DNA of 64,000 nucleotides from assembly GCF_026212465.1 (NCBI RefSeq), contig NC_080049.1, forward strand, positions 2,865,960-2,929,959, written 5' to 3'. Shown piece after piece: positions 27,081 through 37,338 of the stretch (the stretch's first letter is position 1; every line of letters starts with the position of its first letter). This stretch comes from Amaranthus tricolor (Eukaryota; Streptophyta; Magnoliopsida; Caryophyllales; Amaranthaceae). The translations under genes were made by a program, and so were the position numbers. The notes under the pieces were generated by a model that worked only from the letters and a program-made list of their open reading frames with translations, did no database searches and was not told the origin of the DNA.

Positions 27081-27088
27081 TATATATA
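27081..27088 (+). promoter_or_regulatory. TATA box of VTC2
   Basis: TATATATA within a pyrimidine-rich stretch, which would put transcription start near 27110 and give a leader of about 440 bases. A long leader is usual for VTC2-type genes. Confidence 0.55.
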
Positions 27089-27205
27089 TTCAACCCTTCT
27101 TTCCTCCTTTCCTTCCTCATCGAACTCCAATCCTCTACAAATTCATTTGAAATAGTAGTGGATGGTTAGGTTTATACTCAAAGAAGGGAGATTTTGATTG
27201 CAAAA

Positions 27206-27388
27206 ACGGCTATACAAGGTAAATTTGGGCCACACAACCACGTCCGATATGTGCAGCGTAAGAAAGGGTGTAATGGATTGTTGATTGATAGAGGAAGCCC
27301 TTCTTTGCACGGCGGACGTGGTGCCTTGCCTTCTGAAGGCGGCAGCCCTTCCGATCTTCTTTTTCTTGCTGGTGGAGGTTCTTTTTAG
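27206..27388 (+). CDS. Non-AUG upstream ORF in VTC2 leader (ascorbate-sensing type)
   Basis: A 60-codon ORF without AUG. Reading from ACG at 27206 it runs TAIQGKFGPHNHV to a Gly/Ser-rich end SPSDLLFLAGGGSF and stops at 27386-27388, 164 bases before the main ATG. The ACG context is good (A at -3, G at +4). Plant VTC2/GGP leaders are known to contain a conserved uORF starting at a non-canonical ACG, whose peptide represses translation of the main ORF when ascorbate is high. Position, length, start codon and C-terminal motif here all fit. A separate 11-residue AUG uORF (27162-27197) ends nine bases before it, and short out-of-frame AUG ORFs lie inside it. Confidence 0.85.
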   Translation, partial: TAIQGKFGPHNHVRYVQRKKGCNGLLIDRGSPSLHGGRGALPSEGGSPSDLLFLAGGGSF

Positions 27389-27552
27389 ATTCAATTTTTT
27401 CTTTTTTGAGTAGTTTTTGGTGTAGATTTCTGGGTTTTCGTTTATTGTTAGAGGAACATATTGGGTTTTCTTTTTGTAGTTTTTAGATTTCTGGGTTCTG
27501 ATTATATACAAGACGTCTTTTTGGGGTTTTGGTTCTTGAAAAATAAGAAAAA

Positions 27553-30500
27553 ATGTTGAGGATTAAGAGGGTTCCGACGATTGTTTCGAATTATCAGAAG
27601 GAGGACAGTGATGGGTCTTCTCGTTCTGTTGGTGGGTGTGGACGGAATTGTCTCAAGGAGTGTTGCATTCAAGGTATTTTCTTTTTGATAATATTTAATT
27701 TATATTTTGAAAATTATCATGAATTACTACAATTTTTGACTAAATTTTGCATGTTCTTTTAAAATTTTTTTGAATTACTAGTATTATTGATGAAATTCCC
27801 CTTGTTTTCTTGAAAATTATATTGAATTACTTTTATGATTCACTTATCATGGGTTTTTTTGGGTGTTTTTATCATGTTGTAACTTGGATGATGGGGTTAA
27901 AAAGGAAAAAAAAATACTTCATAGATATTGTCTCGCAAATTAATGACAAGATACATGAATGAATAGTAAAAAAGGCAGAAGCTTTATGGAACTTGTTATC
28001 AGTTGCTGTTTAAGTTGTGTTGTTTAATTGTATGTCAAAATTTTGATGGGTTTTTTGGGGAGTTTTTTTTTAATTTTTTTTTATCATGTTGCAACTCGGA
28101 TGAAGGGGTGGAAGAAAAATACTAGATATTGTTTTGCAAATTGATTAGAAGATGCATGAATGAATAGTGAGAAAGACTGAAGATATATTTTTGATAATTT
28201 TGATTCATGTACTTGTACCCCTCTTCAGGGATTATGGCTTTGGCAATTTTGTTCGTAGTTGTAGGCTTGTGGCTTCTTTTATGATGATTAAGGTCACTGT
28301 CACGTGTTTATGGTTGGTTTTGGGCTATTTTAGTGTCATTTTGAGCGAATCGCGAATTCAAAAAGCGAATTGTGTTACATTGATTAAGTCTTTGGTATTA
28401 TTTTTCGTAGTTGTAAGCTTGTAGCATCTTAAAGATGATTAAGGCTTTGGTGTTGTGCTAAGTAGCTACTTAAAGTAACTATGGATAAGGCTACTAAACT
28501 TTTGGCAATTTATTAGATTTTCTTCTGAATATTTATTGTAGTTTGTTGAAAATTTCTTGATTGTTTGCCAATAGCAGGGGATTTTTTGTTAGTCAGGTTT
28601 GATGTTTGTTTATGAGTATATTAGTATCCAACCGGTTCTCTTATTTACTCAATTATTGACTATTGATTCGAAGTTTGGCATGTTTTCGATATGCTTAGCT
28701 CAAAATTGCACATGAGAGTATTTTAACTAATTAGTTGATATTTTCATGCTTTTAAGTGGATTTGTTGGCTTGTCTTTGAAAGAATCATATTCTTTTGGGT
28801 AACAATGCAACTATGTTTTCTGATTCATGTTTTGTGCAGCGGTTATTATGTGATAGGCAATAGGTGTCGTAGGCCGTATATTGTTTTATGTTACATTAGT
28901 TTGATTCTGGATGGTTTTCTTGCTGATTTTAATTTATACAAGTATGATTAATCTTCGTTTGCTGGAATTCGGACTCTTCAATAGGTGCAAAATTTCCTTT
29001 ATATGCTTTCAAGAGGATCAACAAGATTGAAACTGAGCAGGCTTTGACTGTCGATGAGGCTAGAAAATCTCCTGTTGCCTTCCTGGATTCACTCCTTTTG
29101 GGAGAGGTATTTGATACACGAGGAAACAAAATTTACTTACAAATTTCACTATTTATTATGTTATGACAAAATTTAGTAACAAATCTGGCTATTTATTTGC
29201 AATGATAGTGGGAAGACCGTGTGGAGAGGGGGCTATTCCGCTATGACGTCACTGCTTGTGAAACCAAGGTCTTATTTATCTTTCCGTTTCAATCTTTGAT
29301 TCATATTTCTCCGTTTAGGAATGGTTTCGATCTAAATTTTGTGATTTTCTTTACTGATGGATATTCATTTATGACCAATAGGTGATTCCTGGTGACCACG
29401 GTTTTGTTGCCCAGCTTAACGAGGGCCGTCACCTGAAGAAAAGGCCGACTGAATTCCGTGTAGATAAGGTCCTACAACCCTTCGATGGCAACAAATTCAA
29501 CTTTACTAAAGTGGGGCAGGAAGAGGTGCTCTTCCAGTTTGAAGCAAGTGAAGATGGTGAAGCTTACTTCACCCCTAGTGCTCCGATTGATGTCGAGAAT
29601 TCTCCGAGTTTTGTTGCCATTAATGTAAATTCCTTTCTTTACTCGTCCGCCTCTAGTGTTCGGAATGTTTTTCTTTTTGACGGTGCTTAAATCTCCTAAT
29701 AATTTGTTTTTGTGGTTTTTCGATGGAACAGGTGAGTCCTATCGAGTATGGACACGTCCTCTTGATTCCTCGAATATTCGAGTGTCTGCCTCAGAGGATT
29801 GACTATGAGAACTTATTGCTTGCTCTGTACATGGCCATTGAAGCTGGGAGTCCTTACTTCCGTCTTGGTTACAATAGCTTGGGTGCATTTGCCACCATTA
29901 ACCACCTCCATTTTCAGGTATTCTCCCAAGCTTCTTCCTAGCTTTCAAGAATCTAAACAGCTTTTAAGTCTCGGATTTTTTCAAACACTTAACACAATTC
30001 TACATTGTTTCCGCAAAACAGGCGTACTACTTGGCTGCCCAGTTCCCCATCGAGAAGGCTCCTACCAAGAAAATCACCACAACTAGCAATGGGGTAGAGA
30101 TATTTGAACTCCTGAAATTTCCGGTTAGGGGTCTTGTTTTAGAAGGCGGAAATTCTTTGCAAGATCTAGCTAAGGTGGTCTCGGACTGCTGTGTTTTCCT
30201 TCAAGACACTAATATCCCTTACAATGTCCTCATTGCTGAATCGGGAAAGCGTATTTTTCTTCTTCCGCAGGTACTATTAATAAATGTTCCCCTAATCTTT
30301 CTCGTCCTTTTCGTGCACTAATTATTGACGTATCATAAATTTGCATCCAGTGCTATGCTGAGAAACAGGCTCTAGGGGAGGTAAATCCCGAGTTGCTCGA
30401 CACCCAAGTCAATCCAGCTGTGTGGGAGATCAGTGGGCATATTGTGTTGAAGAGGAGGAAAGACTACGACGAGGCATCAGAGGAGAACGCTTGGAGGCTC

Positions 30501-30713
30501 TTGGCCGAGGTATCTCTTTCCGAAGCAAGGTTTGAAGAGGTGAAAGCAATGATATTCGAAGCTATTGCTTGTACTATTGTCGAAAATGGGTCCAACAAGT
30601 TTCTTGAGGAAGCCGATCTCATATCTTCTTCTGCCCTCCAAGACATGGACTCCATCAATTCCTCTGCTTCTGCCATGGTAACCGGAAACCACGAATGTGT
30701 GGTTCTCCAGTAA
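27553..30713 (+). CDS. VTC2: GDP-L-galactose phosphorylase
   Basis: Converts GDP-L-galactose and phosphate to L-galactose 1-phosphate and GDP, the first committed and main control step of the Smirnoff-Wheeler ascorbate pathway; acts in cytosol, reported also in nucleus. Exons: 27553-27673, 28985-29106, 29209-29268, 29382-29624, 29732-29917, 30022-30270, 30351-30713; all introns GT-AG, 447 residues. The N-terminus MLRIKRVPTIVSNYQ is typical of VTC2 proteins. The HIT-type catalytic motif HLHFQ is at 240-244 (His-x-His-x-Gln), preceded by GYNSLGAFATIN. Further conserved blocks are EFRVDKVLQPFDGNKFNFTK, VSPIEYGHVLLIPR and NPAVWEISGHIVLKR. Intron 1 is about 1.3 kb. Translation is probably regulated by the uORF at 27206-27388. 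No lesion seen. Confidence 0.97.
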
Positions 30714-32003
30714 CACAGTCCTACTGTTGCTACATGCTGTTTGCATTATATGTACTTATTCTGCTTCTGGGTAACTTTTAAGTAGCATGTTTCAATAACA
30801 TCGGATTCTTATGAATGATGTAAGTAGCCATATACCCTTGATTATAAGGGATATTATGAATGATGATAGGTATTGGTCTCAGGACTGATCTAATATTAGT
30901 GTGTTTGTCCTGAGCTATTATGCGCTTGTAAGACGCTGTTATTCAGATTTATGAAGCTATTTTATGTACTTTATTTAAGCTCCTTTGCAATTTATTTGTA
31001 AAAGTCATTTCTTAGTAAGACGATCTGTATAGATCTGTATTGTAGGAGAGAAATAATGCATAAATTTGAATAGAAAAGGCGGCCGAGGATTTTCTATAAA
31101 AAAATAACAAAGTTAAGATAGGGGGACTAAAATAAAAAGAGTGAAATTTAAAGGGGATGAACTATAAATGTAGTATTTTTATTTGTCAAATTTGACCTCA
31201 ACCGAAATAAGTCTAAAATTCAATTGATTGAAAATTAGTGGGTTAATCCAAAATTTTTGACCCGTAAATGACTTGATCTAAAAAATTGGAAAAAATTGGA
31301 CAAACCCGATTGGATTACACTTTATTTTTAGTCATTTTAAAAATTCTGATTCAATATTATTTTGTTGTAGCCCAATCATAAATAACCTCAAAATAATCAC
31401 TCATAATTTTAAAGTGATCAATTAAAGAAATGAGTTAATTTAATAAATTTTTCCTATGATAAAACGGTTTCATACTAGACTTTGTGGATTATTAGAGACT
31501 AAAATGATATATCATTCACGTTTTTAAAGTTGATAGTTTTTTTTTTTAACCTTTTAGGACTCTCTCATTACAATTATTTTGGGTCAAATTTGATGGACAA
31601 ATAAATGGTAAATGCCATTACTAACAAACTAAATAGATTATGTTGAATTAGAAGAACAAATTCAGAGACAAAACCAAGGCTACTTGATTTCATAGCACCG
31701 GGAGATAATCTAAAAAAACAAGAGCGATTAGATCTTCTAGATTAATACGTACTAGCTAAAGTGATGACCCTTAATATTCTCACTTTTGACTCTATCTGAT
31801 AATAGGATGACAGGGAGAAAAAGAATATGTATAACCTAGGGATTATAATTGCTATAAATAATAACTTGTGACTAGTATTCAACCCATTATAGAATAGAGT
31901 AATAGCACATAACCTATTGATACATCTAAGCCTAAACCCTTTAACCTTAAGTAGGTCACTTTAAATATGGCATAAAAGACAGTTTAATCAATTATAGTAA
32001 CGT
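30714..32003. other. VTC2 3' UTR and gene-free spacer
   Basis: The first 250-300 bp are probably the VTC2 3' untranslated region. The rest is AT-rich without a supported gene. Confidence 0.4.
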
Positions 32004-32012
32004 ATAAATATT

Positions 32013-32277
32013 CACAAATTTTTGTTAGAGACGGTCTCTTTGGGAGACTATCTCTAATTGAGCTGAACTATTATATATTTTTTAAAATATTATAAGTAGG
32101 CATTAAGAATGATGTAAGTAGACATTTAAAATATTAATAGTAGGTATTAAGGATACGGTAAATTTGTTTTAAGAATAATGTAAGTAGGTATTAAGGATAT
32201 GTAAGTAGGCATTAATCTTTAATGGGTTGAGCTTGAGATACGTCTCTCAAAAAGACGGTCTCTCAAGAAACTAACTG
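32013..32277. mobile_element. MITE, GAGACGGTCTC family, copy B
   Basis: 265 bp beginning CACAAATTTTTGTTAGAGAC and ending CTCAAGAAACTAACTG, flanked by the perfect 9-bp duplication ATAAATATT (32004-32012 and 32278-32286). It holds internal GTAAGTAGGCATTAAG-type repeats like copy A. The perfect duplication shows the true ends of the family and supports Mutator-type mobilisation. Confidence 0.88.
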
Positions 32278-32302
32278 ATAAATATTTATATATAAGTCCA
32301 AC

Positions 32303-33261
32303 TAGAGCTGTTCAAATGTGACCTGACCCGAAAATCCGAACCGAAACCAAAAGTTGACCGACCCGAAAATATGCTTCTTTTTTAGGTTTATCAAACCGAC
32401 ACTATCCGAACCGAAGTTGCGCCCAAACCGATTTACGACCGAAAATCGTAAAATCGAACCCGAACTGCGACCGATTTTTATAACCAACATATAACCATTA
32501 ACCAAGATTACCCGAACCTAATAGTGACCGACCCGAATCATGCTCAAAATCGAACTTGATCCGGCTAAAACCGACTTAAACCGAACGAATTTTTAATCGA
32601 AATGCTGTAAACCCAAACTAATTTTTAACATAGAGGTATGATCGACTCATATTCAATCATCTTATTAGTTAATCTAATAAAGTAATAGAAATTTTAATAA
32701 ATTAAATTTTATACATACATGGTATCATATATTTAGAGTTAATAATCAATAGTCAGTGTTTATTTAACTATTTTTAATTAAATTAGATGAAAAATGATAA
32801 AACTTTAATTTTAATTTACAGTCAAACAAGTAAAAGTAACAAAGTAATAATCACTAAATGATTTGCATTTTAACTATTTTGCTTTAACTAAGGGGAATCT
32901 TATCATCAATTAAAAAATGTATAACAACTTAATCTGATATTGACTCGATCTATAGTAATTAGTAATTCGTAGCTGAATTCTACTGGAAAATAATACCTGA
33001 ACCCGATCTGGACCCGGTAAAACCGAACCAATTATTAACCGATGACAGTCCGAGACCGATTAACTACTCGACACGAACTTCAACCGACATCGAGCCGATG
33101 CTAACCCGATAACTCAAATAACTGATCTTCAACCGAACCGTGACTAATCGACCTGACCCGAGTGTGACCCGCAGTCATCCGAAAAATAACTGATCTAAAA
33201 TACAACTGAACCGAATGACACCCGTCCGAAATCAACCCGATCACCCGAATGAACACCTCTA
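32303..33261. mobile_element. Non-autonomous hAT-type element, family 2 copy 2
   Basis: 959 bp with the same tips as the copy at 13617-14568 (TAGAGCTGTTCAAATGTGAC and, inverted, TTAGAGGTGTTCATTCGGGT), flanked by a perfect 8-bp duplication AGTCCAAC (32295-32302 and 33262-33269). The two copies align over their full length with scattered substitutions and small indels. No coding capacity beyond short ORFs. Confidence 0.92.
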
Positions 33262-33736
33262 AGTCCAACGTTTGACTTTGGTCCAACAAAATTAACCATT
33301 CACATTCACAATTTATTTATTTTTGTTGGGACTAAAGTTTTTTAGTATTAAATTGTGGGACCTCTAAATTATTTTAATTTTCTCCTTTTGAGAGACCTCA
33401 TGAATCATGATTTTTTATGGGAATTTTGCAACGAACTAACAACATTTTACTACTAAATTAACAACATTTTAACAACTTTGTTTATTTACTTTATAATGAT
33501 AAAAAAATACTAACTAGTTTTTATGAGACACATATGTTTGTTTCTATATATTCAAATTAAATTGTATGCTAAATCTAATTATTAGATTTTATTTTTAAAG
33601 TTACAGATAATATTTACAATTAAGAATCAATCAAAAAAAATTGTCATTGTTATCGTAACAATAAGATTAATCGCATACATAACACTCTCCCGATCCTTGT
33701 TTAACAAAAGTCACTAATTGACATTTGGTAATGAAT

Positions 33737-34016
33737 GTCACGGTTGATATAACATATCCTAGGAGTGGGACCTCAACCATCAGCTTAAGCTTTTGGTTGA
33801 ATTGGTTCCTTGATATGGTATAAAAAATCAACGTGACAAGAGGTCACGGGTTTGAATCTCAACAACCCCTCATTTAAAGTGGAATATTCAGCGCCTATGC
33901 GTATCCACACTTTTAGCCCAATGAGCTCTTGTATGATGAGGCGTGTTAGAGTATATAACATATCCTGTGACCTCAACCATCAATTTAAACTTTTGATTGA
34001 ATTGATTCTTTGACAG
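33737..34016 (+). mobile_element. Probable TRIM (small LTR retrotransposon)
   Basis: Two similar blocks, about 33737-33814 and 33946-34016, share ATAACATATCCT, GACCTCAACCATCA and TTTTGGTTGAATTGGTTC/TTTTGATTGAATTGATTC, and bracket about 130 bp. The first block is followed by TGGTAT, the start of the initiator-Met tRNA primer site TGGTATCAGAGC, degraded after six bases. The second begins TGTTAGAGTATATAAC after purine-rich GATGAGGCG. This matches a TRIM: short LTRs, primer site, polypurine tract, no genes. No target duplication found; the copy is old. Confidence 0.55.
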
Positions 34017-34640
34017 TTAGTTATTAAGCTGCAAAAATAGTGTGAGATTATGTGACGAAATTTTTAATAATAATAAAATATTTTCACAAGTAACTAACTA
34101 ATTTTCCTTTGTAGATTACATTCAGAATTTTAGACCTTAAATGTATTGTGTATGAGAGCAAGAAAAGAGTTCCCTCAAGCCGTTACATTTTGCATTAGTC
34201 CATTGAAAAGTCATACTTTTTTTTACCTTTTATTTTATATCACTTTTCAATTTATCTATTCTTACTAATTTTGCACCCATTTTTTTCTTGGTATCGATCA
34301 CACAATTTTTAATGTTATTTACAAACTTATACTCTCTTTTTATTTTAACCACTTATTCTCTACTTATTTTTTATCGTATTTTTCAATTTTATTTTCATTT
34401 CTACTAAATTTTACTCATTTTACAACTGGTGCAAAATAAGAGAGACATAGAGAGTATCATTCAGGTTGACTCTTCCAATGTAGCTTATATCTCACAAGTA
34501 AAATACTACAAGGTGATCATTTGATCAATTAGATCACATGATTAGTTAGCTATATTTAGCCTTGATATTTCATCACGAGAACAAAGAAGTAAACCATGTA
34601 AGAAAAACATGAACACCTTAGAATTTGATTCCTTGTAAAG
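34017..34640. other. Upstream region of the STIG1-like gene
   Basis: AT-rich promoter-side sequence without a supported gene. The part around 34207-34450 has Stowaway-like remnants (ACTTATTCTCTACT, AGAGAGACATAGAGAG) but no clear ends. Confidence 0.35.
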
Positions 34641-34643
34641 TTC

Positions 34644-34650
34644 TATATAA
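34644..34650 (+). promoter_or_regulatory. TATA box of the STIG1-like gene
   Basis: TATATAA 54 bases before the ATG at 34704, placing transcription start near 34675 and giving a very short leader. Confidence 0.55.
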
Positions 34651-34703
34651 ATCACAAGAAGAGTCATTTAAGCTAGTGATGCAAAGTGATTACGCAACTC
34701 AAT

Positions 34704-35282
34704 ATGAAGCATTTAGTTTGTACTATTTATTTTTTACTAGTGCCTCTAATAGTACAAGCTGATACAAAACACAAAACTATTATAGAATCACGACTAAATA
34801 TCACCAGCAACTCAACCTCTTCTCCATGGCTTAAAAGAGTTATCAATCCACGAGCCCAGGCTCAAGGGTGTTGGAATAGGCCATGGATTTGTTCGGTAGG
34901 ACAAGCCCCTCCTCGAAGCTTATGTTGTATGAATCGATGTGCTGATATCATAACGGATACTTTAAATTGCGGGTTTTGTGGTGTAAGATGCCCTTTTACA
35001 TGGGAATGTTGCAATGGAATATGTATAAATGTTAACACTAATCCTTTCCATTGTGGTAAATGTTGGAATAGGTGTGCCTTTGGAAGACCATGTGTTTTTG
35101 GATTGTGTGGTTATGCTCAACCCTTTCCTCCATTCCCATTCCCACCAACTTTGCCTCTTCCTCCATTCCCATTCCCACCAACTTTGCCTCTTCCTCCATT
35201 CCCATTCCCACCAACTTTACCTTTTCCTCCTGGTCTTCCTGGATCTCCAACTAGTCAACAACAAAAGTTCAAAAAAGAATGA
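34704..35282 (+). CDS. STIG1-like secreted cysteine-rich protein
   Basis: 192 residues, no intron. Residues 1-19 form a signal peptide (MKHLVCTIYFLLVPLIVQA). Cys56-Cys135 hold 16 cysteines in the STIG1 pattern: CWNRPWIC, LCCMNRCAD, NCGFCGVRC, CCNGIC, HCGKCWNRC and CVFGLCGYA. STIG1 proteins are secreted plant peptides known in stigma exudate and pollen-tube receptor signalling; the tissue role of this copy is unknown. Unusual is the C-terminal tail (about 137-180): three consecutive 11-residue units PPFPFPPTLPL encoded by nearly identical 33-bp repeats, then a Lys-rich end. NIT and NST near residues 32-38 are possible N-glycosylation sites. An in-frame GTG upstream was not used as start because the ATG opens the signal peptide. 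Confidence 0.9.
   Translation: MKHLVCTIYFLLVPLIVQADTKHKTIIESRLNITSNSTSSPWLKRVINPRAQAQGCWNRPWICSVGQAPPRSLCCMNRCADIITDTLNCGFCGVRCPFTWECCNGICINVNTNPFHCGKCWNRCAFGRPCVFGLCGYAQPFPPFPFPPTLPLPPFPFPPTLPLPPFPFPPTLPFPPGLPGSPTSQQQKFKKE
35126..35228 (+). repeat. 33-bp coding tandem repeat, three copies
   Basis: Three head-to-tail units beginning CCTCCATTCCCATTCCCACC, almost identical at the DNA level, encode the proline-rich tail of the STIG1-like protein. Identity at silent sites suggests recent slippage or unequal exchange. Confidence 0.85.
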
Positions 35283-37338
35283 AGATTTATTGAAGGCATT
35301 AGTCTTTGAACAAGCAAGACCATTTTTATATTGCATTGTACTTTGTGTTTTAATTTTTGTTAATTTGTTCTTTTGGATGATGGTCATGTCAAGTAGTAGT
35401 AGGTTAGTTATAGTCCTAAAACCTACCATCTTTCTATTTTTAGTAATTCTATGGTTATGAATTTATGATTGTGGTGTAATACTTAAACTATTAACTAAAT
35501 GTTTTTTTGTGGGATTATTAGTTTTGTTTTGTTAGAGAACTATTCACATGGTTCATCTTAATTATAAATATATTTATAATTTTTAATAACAATAATAATT
35601 ATTATTCTATACATAACTAGCTAGTATATTACTCATTTTCATTAGTTTTGAATTTTTGATGCATGAAAAATATTTATTTTAGTTTCTACACCTTTATATA
35701 TTTGTCCTCTGAAATAATCAATTAAATTATTATAATTTATTTTAATTTTAAGTTGTTACTCGAGTTGGTTACTTATGAGTTGTGGTTACCCTCCACAATT
35801 CGCCCTTTTAAATGTCAAATAATTATATGTCCGTATCCATGTGATGAACTATGGAACTTTAACCTTAGGACGAGTGCTGTTTCCGTTAGATACATATGCC
35901 TTAGGAGTTAGGGGACTAAAAGCCATGGTTTATGTTTATATTTTTATATGTTTTTATTCAACTTTAATTTATGGAAAAATGAGATTATGTGAATGAAATT
36001 AAAAAAGTAAGTTAAATATATAGATGAAAATTAAATTAATAGGATAAGACATAATTAAAAATAAAAATAAAATAAATTTAATAGAATGAGCAATTTTTTA
36101 TTTTGATCACATGGAAGGCAGAGGGAGGAGAACCTAGTGAGAATCGAACTCAAAGTCTTATCTGGATGTGATACTTGATCTTTAACTGAAATAAAACCTA
36201 ATTCTCTAATGAAACGAATTAAAAAGAAAAATAAAGCTAATTCTTTGAAACAAAGAATGTCTCATAATAATGATAAAACGCACCTTTTATAAAACGATGT
36301 ATGGATAACAATTAGCCCCAACTATATGATTTGTACTAGTTTAGTATAAATCAAGGAAAGGAAGAAAAAGAGCTAAAATGTAAATTTTGCGAGAAAGTAA
36401 GAGAGAAATATGTGAATGTAATGAAAAGGTAAATTAAATATGTAGATGCAAATTAAAGAAAAAGTGACAGTATGACCAAAAAATAAAAATTATGCAAACT
36501 CCATAGAACGAATTCAAAAGGAAAATGGTGCCAATTTATTCTATTGAGAGTGTAACATTACGCAAATCAATGTGAGAGTTTTTGAGAGAATATAGTGAAC
36601 TCTCTACGGGATGAAGGAAGTATCTATTAGTCCTCCAATTCAATCCAATTTAATGCAATTTAATTGTCTCATTTGCTTGTTTGACATTATTTATTAATGA
36701 CTCTTAATTTGTACGTTATTATTAATCTATAAATTATAACATAACCAAGTGAAATCTTCTTTTAAGTTGAATCACATTTTTAACAATAATGTTTTCAAAC
36801 CACTAAAAGCTAGTAGTTAAAAGTGCTATGGCTAACAATCTTCTTTAAAAATTTGAAGATGTAGCTAATTATTAGGAGTGGAGATCAGGTGTTTGAAATA
36901 AACTCGATCTCACATTTATCCGACTTATATAATCAAATTTTACTTTAACGGACTTTAAAAATGAATAAAATCAATATGAGTAGTAAATTTGATTTTAACT
37001 CGACTTAAAACAACCAATCCGAAACCGATACAATATTGGATGTCCGGAATGAACCCCCACCACTTGAGACCTACGGCTACACCGTATAAGTAAAAATAAC
37101 AGGAAGCAAATTTCTGCCTTCTGAATTCTGAGTTGGTGAGTTAAGGCTCGAGCCAATTGAAACAAATTCCACATTTTCCATTTCCATAGTGTTCCCATCA
37201 AACACACAATTCAACAAGCCTTCCTTTCTTCTTTGTCTCTTCTCCTTGTTCTAATCAACCCCGTTTTCTCTTTCCTAAATTTTTTGTAGAGATTAGCTTC
37301 TGTTCAACAAGAACAGAAGACAAACGAACAAAGAGGTG
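35283..37338. other. Gene-free spacer
   Basis: 3' region of the STIG1-like gene followed by AT-rich DNA and the 5' leader of the next gene (from roughly 37200, pyrimidine-rich). No further gene seen. Confidence 0.4.

Noticed and set aside
27143..27511. 122-codon minus-strand ORF
   Set aside because: Antisense to the VTC2 leader and uORF; Lys-rich from T-runs; no features.
30464..30746. Minus-strand ORFs over the last VTC2 exon
   Set aside because: Shadows of the real coding exon.
35029..35460. 143-codon ORF overlapping the STIG1-like gene
   Set aside because: Shifted frame of the same Cys- and Pro-rich region; the HSHSHQLC repeats are frame shadows of the 33-bp units.
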